Assembly (NCBI GenBank): GCA_045595965.1
Contig: JAZOBN010000038.1
Location: 1-27,021, forward strand
Direction: 5' to 3'
From: CAAGNP01 sp045595965
GTDB taxonomy: Bacteria; Bacteroidota; Bacteroidia; Bacteroidales; UBA932
DNA: 27,021 bases
Positions within the stretch are counted from its first letter, which is position 1; each line of letters begins with the position of its first letter. The notes beneath the pieces are model-generated. The model had not been told where the DNA came from. It made no database searches and worked only from the letters and a program-made list of their open reading frames with translations. The translations under genes and the position numbers were made by a program. This document shows, piece after piece, positions 23,177 through 27,021 of the stretch.

Positions 23177-23956
23177 ATGAATACAAACAGTAATACATAC
23201 ACAGTAATTTACTCTGTGATTCTCGTTGTGGTAGTTGCCGTAGTTCTTGCATTTACTGCTATGACTCTCCAACCAGCACAGGAGACAAACGTGAAAGTGG
23301 AGACCATCAGCAAGATCCTTACATCTGTAGGTCTTTACGATGCAGAGTCAGGTATGACCAACGATCAGATTCTTAAAGCATACAGCGACAATATCAAAGA
23401 GGCTGTCCTTGTAAATGCAGAAGGCAATGTTGTCGGCAAAATGCAGACAGAAGCCAAGAATATCGAACTCAAAGGAAACAGTGATCTCAAACTTCAGTCT
23501 ACCCTTATCAAGAAGGCAAGCGAAGGTGATGCTGCTGCAAAAGCAGAGATTGCTCTTCCTGTATATATCTTCAACATTGACGGACAGGATGTACCTGTAG
23601 TTCCTTGCTACGGAGCAGGTCTTTGGGGGCCTATTTGGGGCTATCTTGCTTTTGAAGGTGATATGAACACTATCGAAGGTGCAGTATTCGACCACAAAGG
23701 TGAGACTCCAGGCCTTGGTGCAGAGATTGCAACAAACTGGTTCCGCAACAACTTCACCGGCAAGAAAATCTATAATGCAGAGGGCGAATTCACTTCTGTA
23801 AAAGTAGTGAAAGGCGGTGCAGCTGAAGACGACATCAATGGCGTTGACGCTATCAGCGGAGGTACCATCACCTCACAGGCTCTTGAAAAAGCTATCAAAA
23901 GCTGGCTTGAAGCATATGTGCCATATTTTGAAACCCTTAAACCTGTGGAGGAATAG
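23177..23956 (+). CDS. nqrC: Na+-NQR subunit C (covalent FMN)
   Basis: This 259-aa subunit has one N-terminal membrane helix (about residues 8-29) and a periplasmic FMN-binding domain. The FMN-modified residue should be Thr230 in VDAISGGTITSQAL. The usual ApbE recognition form is D-x-x-SGAT, and here Ala is replaced by Gly. LWGPIWGYLA (about 150-160) and GETPGLGAEI (about 175-185) are standard NqrC motifs. The stop is only 3 bp before nqrD, and the last codons include a GGAGGA ribosome-binding sequence for it. Confidence 0.96.
   Translation: MNTNSNTYTVIYSVILVVVVAVVLAFTAMTLQPAQETNVKVETISKILTSVGLYDAESGMTNDQILKAYSDNIKEAVLVNAEGNVVGKMQTEAKNIELKGNSDLKLQSTLIKKASEGDAAAKAEIALPVYIFNIDGQDVPVVPCYGAGLWGPIWGYLAFEGDMNTIEGAVFDHKGETPGLGAEIATNWFRNNFTGKKIYNAEGEFTSVKVVKGGAAEDDINGVDAISGGTITSQALEKAIKSWLEAYVPYFETLKPVEE
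23947..23952 (+). promoter_or_regulatory. Shine-Dalgarno sequence for nqrD inside the end of nqrC
   Basis: GGAGGA sits 7 bp before the nqrD ATG and overlaps the last codons of nqrC. Strong Shine-Dalgarno sites are uncommon in Bacteroidota, so this points to coupled, high translation. Confidence 0.6.
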
Positions 23957-23959
23957 ACT

Positions 23960-24577
23960 ATGAGCGATTTGAAAAACACATTCCTTTACCCTATATTTAA
24001 AGGTAACCCTATATCAGTACTAGTATTGGGTATCTGTTCGGCACTGGCTGTAACTGTTCAGCTCAAAGGTGCCTGTGTGATGGCTTTGTCTGTAATCGTA
24101 GTTACAGGTATGTCAAGCCTTATCGTGTCCCTACTTAGAAACACCATTCCTAACCGTATCCGCATCATCGTACAGCTTGTAGTGGTAGCTATGATGGTTA
24201 TCCTGGTAGACCAGGTACTGAAAGCTTACGCATACAGCGTCAGCAAAACCCTATCCGTATATATCGGTCTTATCATCACCAACTGTATCGTTATGGGCCG
24301 TATCGAAGCATTTGCACTTGGCAACAAACCTCTTGCTTCATTGATTGACGGTCTTGGCAATGGCGCAGGTTATGGTCTTATCCTTATCATCGTAGCTTTC
24401 TTCCGTGAACTTTTCGGATCAGGCACTTTGTTCGGTTTCAGAATCATCCCTGAATCATTCTATGAACTTGGTTATATGAACAATGGTCTTATGATTCTTC
24501 CTCCAATGGCACTTATCCTTCTGGGATGTATCATCTGGGTACAAAGAAGCATTCAGAAAGATCTACAGGAAAAATAA
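23960..24577 (+). CDS. nqrD: Na+-NQR subunit D
   Basis: The 205-aa membrane subunit has six hydrophobic helices and the conserved GLIITNCIVMGRIEAFALGN block (about 108-127), which includes the Cys of the intramembrane iron-sulfur centre shared with NqrE. FFRELFGSGTLFGFRIIP follows. NqrD and NqrE are homologous and form a pseudo-twofold pair in the membrane. It is 3 bp after nqrC and 19 bp before nqrE. Confidence 0.97.
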   Translation: MSDLKNTFLYPIFKGNPISVLVLGICSALAVTVQLKGACVMALSVIVVTGMSSLIVSLLRNTIPNRIRIIVQLVVVAMMVILVDQVLKAYAYSVSKTLSVYIGLIITNCIVMGRIEAFALGNKPLASLIDGLGNGAGYGLILIIVAFFRELFGSGTLFGFRIIPESFYELGYMNNGLMILPPMALILLGCIIWVQRSIQKDLQEK

Positions 24578-24596
24578 CAACTAACTCAAATCTAAT

Positions 24597-25205
24597 ATGG
24601 AATACATTAGCTTATTCGTAAAGTCAATTTTTGTTGACAATATGATATTCGCCTATTTCTTGGGTATGTGTTCATACTTGGCGGTATCTAAAAATGTGAA
24701 GACAGCGACTGGTTTGGGTCTGGCTGTTATCTTCGTACTACTTGTGACTCTACCTATCAACTATCTGCTCAATGAGTATGTACTCAAGCCCGGAGCTCTT
24801 GCTTGGGCAGGTATGCCCGATGTGGACCTGAGCTTCTTGAGCTTCATCATCTTCATCGCTGTTATTGCCGCTATCGTACAGATAGTGGAGATGGTGGTAG
24901 AGAAATTTGCCCCTGCCCTTTACTCACAGCTCGGTATCTTCCTCCCCCTTATCGCAGTAAACTGCGCCATCCTCGGTGCATCACTATTTATGCAGGAGAA
25001 AGACTTTATCAATGTGGGTGAAGCTACCGTTTACGCCCTTGGTTCAGGTATAGGCTGGTTCCTTGCTATCGTGGCATTGGCTGCCATCAGAGAGAAACTT
25101 ACCTACTCACATATCCCTGCGCCTCTACGTGGTCTTGGTATCACCTTCATCACCGTAGGTCTTATGGGTATTGCATTTATGACATTTATGGGTATTCAAC
25201 TATAA
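24597..25205 (+). CDS. nqrE: Na+-NQR subunit E
   Basis: The 202-aa six-helix membrane subunit pairs with NqrD. The family start MEYISLFVKSIFVDNMIFAY is present, as are FFLG-type FLGMCSYLAVSKNVKTATGL with the conserved Cys (residue 26), and LIAVNCAILGASLFMQEKDF (about 118-137) with the second Cys. These two cysteines and those of NqrD hold the intramembrane iron-sulfur cluster. Confidence 0.97.
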   Translation: MEYISLFVKSIFVDNMIFAYFLGMCSYLAVSKNVKTATGLGLAVIFVLLVTLPINYLLNEYVLKPGALAWAGMPDVDLSFLSFIIFIAVIAAIVQIVEMVVEKFAPALYSQLGIFLPLIAVNCAILGASLFMQEKDFINVGEATVYALGSGIGWFLAIVALAAIREKLTYSHIPAPLRGLGITFITVGLMGIAFMTFMGIQL

Positions 25206-25206
25206 T

Positions 25207-25214
25207 AAGGAGGA
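25207..25214 (+). promoter_or_regulatory. Strong Shine-Dalgarno sequence for nqrF
   Basis: AAGGAGGA lies 6 bp before the nqrF ATG. It is a near-perfect anti-16S match, unlike the starts of most other genes in the window, and it confirms the start at 25221. Confidence 0.7.
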
Positions 25215-25220
25215 TAAATT

Positions 25221-26480
25221 ATGACAATGACAATTCTTTCATCAGTTGTAGTGTTCCTGGTTATCGTCCTTCTATTGGTTGCACTACTTCTTTTCATCAA
25301 AGCAAAACTTACCCCTTCAGGTACAGTTAAAATCGACATCAACAACGGCTCAAAAGAGATTGAGGTTACCCCTGGCGGAAACCTTCTCAACACCTTGGCT
25401 GAGCAGAAAATCTTCCTCCCATCAGCTTGTGGTGGTAAAGGTAACTGCGGTCAGTGTAAATGCCGTGTAACCGAAGGTGGTGGAACAATCCTCCCTACAG
25501 AGGTCGGTTTCTTCAACAGAAAACAGATCATGGACAACTGGAGACTTGGTTGCCAGGTGAAGGTTAAAGAGGATATGAAGGTTATCGTTCCTGAGTCTGC
25601 ACTTAGTGTAAGAAAATGGGAATGCGAAGTGGTTTCTAACCACAATGTGGCTACATTTATCAAAGAGTTCGTGGTTAAGCTTCCTGAAGGGGAACACCTT
25701 AACTTCCGTTCAGGTGGTTATATCCAGGTGGATGTACCTGCTTGTACCATCAACTACAGAGATATCGATGTAGATCCTGAATATAGGGAAGACTGGGAGA
25801 AGATGGGTGTATTTGACCTTCAGATGGTTAACCCTACCCCTACCCTCCGTGCCTACTCTATGGCTTGTTATCCTGCAGAGGGCGACATTATCAAACTTAA
25901 TGTCCGTATCGCTACCCCTCCTATTGACAGGGAGACACGCAAATTCATGAACATCAACCCTGGTATCTGTTCATCATACATCTACTCACTCAAACCTGGT
26001 GATAAAGTAACTATCTCCGGTCCTTATGGTGAGTTCTTCTTGCCTGACAATCTTCCTGCAGACCAAGAACTTATCTTCGTGGGCGGTGGTGCTGGTATGG
26101 CTCCTATGAGAAGCCACATCATGCACTTGTTCAAGACAGAGAAGACTACCAGAAAAGTTAATTTCTTCTATGGTGCACGTAGCTTGAAAGAGGCATTCTA
26201 TCTTGAAGATTATCAGGAAATCGAAAGAGAATTCCCTAACTTCAAGTTCCACTTGGCTCTTGACAGGCCCGATCCGGAGGCAGACAAGGCTGGTGTTCCT
26301 TATGTAGCCGGTTTCGTTCACAATGTTATGTATGAAACATATTTGAAAGAACATGAGGCTCCAGAAGATGCACTTTACTTGATGTGCGGACCTCCAATGA
26401 TGGTATCGTCTGTTGTTGGACTTCTTGACAGTCTTGGAGTTGTTCCTGAGAATATCCTATACGACAACTTCGGAGCATAA
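25221..26480 (+). CDS. nqrF: Na+-NQR subunit F (NADH-oxidising, FAD and 2Fe-2S)
   Basis: The 419-aa electron-entry subunit has an N-terminal membrane helix (about 4-27), a ferredoxin domain with cysteines 70, 76, 79 and 111 (ACGGKGNCGQCKC and LGCQVKV), an FAD-binding barrel with RAYSMACYP (near 213-221), and an NADH-binding domain with VGGGAGMAPMRSH and MCGPPMM near the end. It oxidises NADH on the cytoplasmic side and passes electrons to NqrD/E and NqrC. It is the last gene of the operon, followed 22 bp later by a strong terminator. Length is normal for the family. Confidence 0.98.
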   Translation: MTMTILSSVVVFLVIVLLLVALLLFIKAKLTPSGTVKIDINNGSKEIEVTPGGNLLNTLAEQKIFLPSACGGKGNCGQCKCRVTEGGGTILPTEVGFFNRKQIMDNWRLGCQVKVKEDMKVIVPESALSVRKWECEVVSNHNVATFIKEFVVKLPEGEHLNFRSGGYIQVDVPACTINYRDIDVDPEYREDWEKMGVFDLQMVNPTPTLRAYSMACYPAEGDIIKLNVRIATPPIDRETRKFMNINPGICSSYIYSLKPGDKVTISGPYGEFFLPDNLPADQELIFVGGGAGMAPMRSHIMHLFKTEKTTRKVNFFYGARSLKEAFYLEDYQEIEREFPNFKFHLALDRPDPEADKAGVPYVAGFVHNVMYETYLKEHEAPEDALYLMCGPPMMVSSVVGLLDSLGVVPENILYDNFGA

Positions 26481-26502
26481 TCCAAATAAAAGCTATAACG
26501 AC

Positions 26503-26538
26503 AAACTCCCGACCTCTATACAGAAGCCGGGAGTTTTT
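26503..26538 (+). terminator. Rho-independent terminator of the nqr operon
   Basis: AAACTCCCG (26503-26511) pairs with CGGGAGTTT (26528-26536) and is followed by a T-run. A second small inverted repeat, GGATAT/ATATCC (26546-26565), lies just beyond. Confidence 0.9.
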
Positions 26539-26621
26539 CTTATCCGGATATTTTATCGAATATCCAAAAAGGGGAACGCCTAACACATTTGCATTATATA
26601 TAAGCACCCCAAACTTGCTTC

Positions 26622-26834
26622 TGCCACGATGCAAGAAAATCACCACGAAAACTATGCATCGTGACACGATTCCTCCACAAAAACCCCTTTTCATGACACG
26701 ACGCAAGAAAACGCCCAGGAAAACTCTGCGTCGTGACAGAAACTATACAGAAAGGCTTATTCGGGCTATGAAAGTGCGAAAAATAGCGGTCTTGAGCGAA
26801 ACCAATACCGAGATTGCTACAAGTTCAGGGTATA
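26622..26834 (-). repeat. Paired-hairpin dispersed element, copy B (inverted)
   Basis: Read on the minus strand, this repeats copy A at 17751-17971: the leader with the core CGCTATTTTTCGCACTTTC (26770-26788), hairpin 1 (arms 26727-26738 and 26694-26705), a 27-nt gap, and hairpin 2 (arms 26655-26666 and 26622-26633). Both loops are 21 nt. Hairpin 2 carries GATGC/GCATC where the other stems have GACGC/GCGTC, a paired change. It lacks about 12 nt between leader and hairpin 1 present in copy A. A long frame on the plus strand through the hairpins has no counterpart in copy A and is not called. Confidence 0.85.
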
Positions 26835-26889
26835 TTACCGTAATAACCTTATATAAAGAAAAGAGACTGGCGTGAGTCATATTGACATG

Positions 26890-26923
26890 AACCCCGAAAG
26901 TTAGACAAAAAACTTTCGGGGTT
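26890..26923 (+). terminator. Strong hairpin at the IS end, upstream of the transposase
   Basis: AACCCCGAAAGTT (26890-26902) pairs with AACTTTCGGGGTT (26911-26923), a 13-bp stem with an 8-nt loop, followed by TTGTTATG. It probably blocks read-through transcription from outside into the transposase gene. Confidence 0.6.
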
Positions 26924-26928
26924 TTGTT

Positions 26929-27021
26929 ATGTCTAAAAAGTACAAGAAACACGGCTATGCAGAACGATTGAAGTATATGCATATGCTTGAGAATGGATGT
27001 AGTATAAATTATATCCATGAA
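26929..27021 (+). CDS. IS3-family transposase OrfA-like protein, N-terminus only
   Basis: From ATG 26929 the frame is open to the window end (31 codons). It reads MSKKYKKHGYAERLKYMHML, then ENGCSINYIHE. This is the start of a helix-turn-helix of the type found in IS3 OrfA proteins (basic start, then a short helix, a Gly turn with Ser and a second helix). The gene starts 6 bp after a strong hairpin within the IS end. With only 31 residues the family is an informed guess. Confidence 0.6.
   Translation, partial: MSKKYKKHGYAERLKYMHMLENGCSINYIHE

Larger units (their letters stand above)
26883..27021 (+). mobile_element. IS3-family-like insertion sequence, left end (continues past window)
   Basis: The probable left terminal sequence begins TGACATGAACCCCGAAAG and leads into a hairpin and an OrfA-like transposase start. 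TG at the tip and the CCCGAAAGTT pattern are typical of IS3-family ends in Bacteroidota. The exact boundary cannot be set because the right end and target duplication are outside the window. Confidence 0.6.

Noticed and set aside
26546..26565. Small inverted repeat GGATAT/ATATCC after the nqr terminator
   Set aside because: AT-rich 6-bp stem with no T-run and no repeat elsewhere in the window; not enough for a separate feature.
26615..26875. 86-codon plus-strand frame through the second hairpin element
   Set aside because: The equivalent frame in the first copy (17751-17971) is broken, and the stretch is explained by hairpins and leader.

Overview
The window comes from a chromosome of the phylum Bacteroidota, most likely order Bacteroidales. 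Three things support this. (1) Promoters follow the Bacteroidota sigma-ABfr pattern (TTTG, about 19 bp, TAnnTTTG); both tRNA-Lys genes carry exact copies (TTTG-N19-TACATTTG). (2) Shine-Dalgarno sequences are mostly absent. (3) The gene content is typical: a serine-type sulfatase, fimbrillin-like and DUF4493/DUF6359 lipoproteins, a DPP11-type S46 peptidase and a complete Na+-NQR operon. I cannot name a genus.

Left part (1-3.85 kb), accessory. It starts with the 5' end of a sulfatase lipoprotein gene (minus strand, running off the window). Next come a decayed 3' tail of comF, a fimbrillin-like lipoprotein gene preceded by a 43-codon peptide gene, and a divergent membrane-anchored TPR/LuxR-type regulator. 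The part ends with a 51-bp tandem repeat array and a second comF tail. The two comF tails lie in the same orientation and bracket the lipoprotein/regulator module.

Central part (3.85-18.2 kb), mostly core. Genes are a dipeptidyl peptidase 11-like S46 enzyme divergent from an AI-2E family transporter; gyrA followed by a secreted TPR protein; divergent clpC; a protein resembling phage homing-endonuclease/Mom-like proteins; a two-gene operon of an ECF sigma factor and a four-helix membrane protein; and a DJ-1/PfpI protein. Two tRNA-Lys genes (anticodons UUU and CUU) bracket a DUF4493-DUF6359 lipoprotein gene.

Right part (18.2-27 kb). A UvrD/PcrA helicase gene is divergent from nqrABCDEF, which encodes the sodium-pumping NADH:quinone oxidoreductase. 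A strong terminator follows nqrF. The window ends inside the left end of an IS3-family-like insertion sequence.

The most unusual signal is a roughly 215-bp intergenic element present twice, in inverted orientation: after the second tRNA-Lys terminator (17751-17971) and after the nqrF terminator (26622-26834). Each copy has a conserved leader and two hairpins with 12-bp stems and 21-nt loops separated by exactly 27 nt. One stem shows a compensatory base-pair change and the loops share TTTT..GG..TTTTCT. This looks like a structured dispersed repeat or RNA that I do not recognise.
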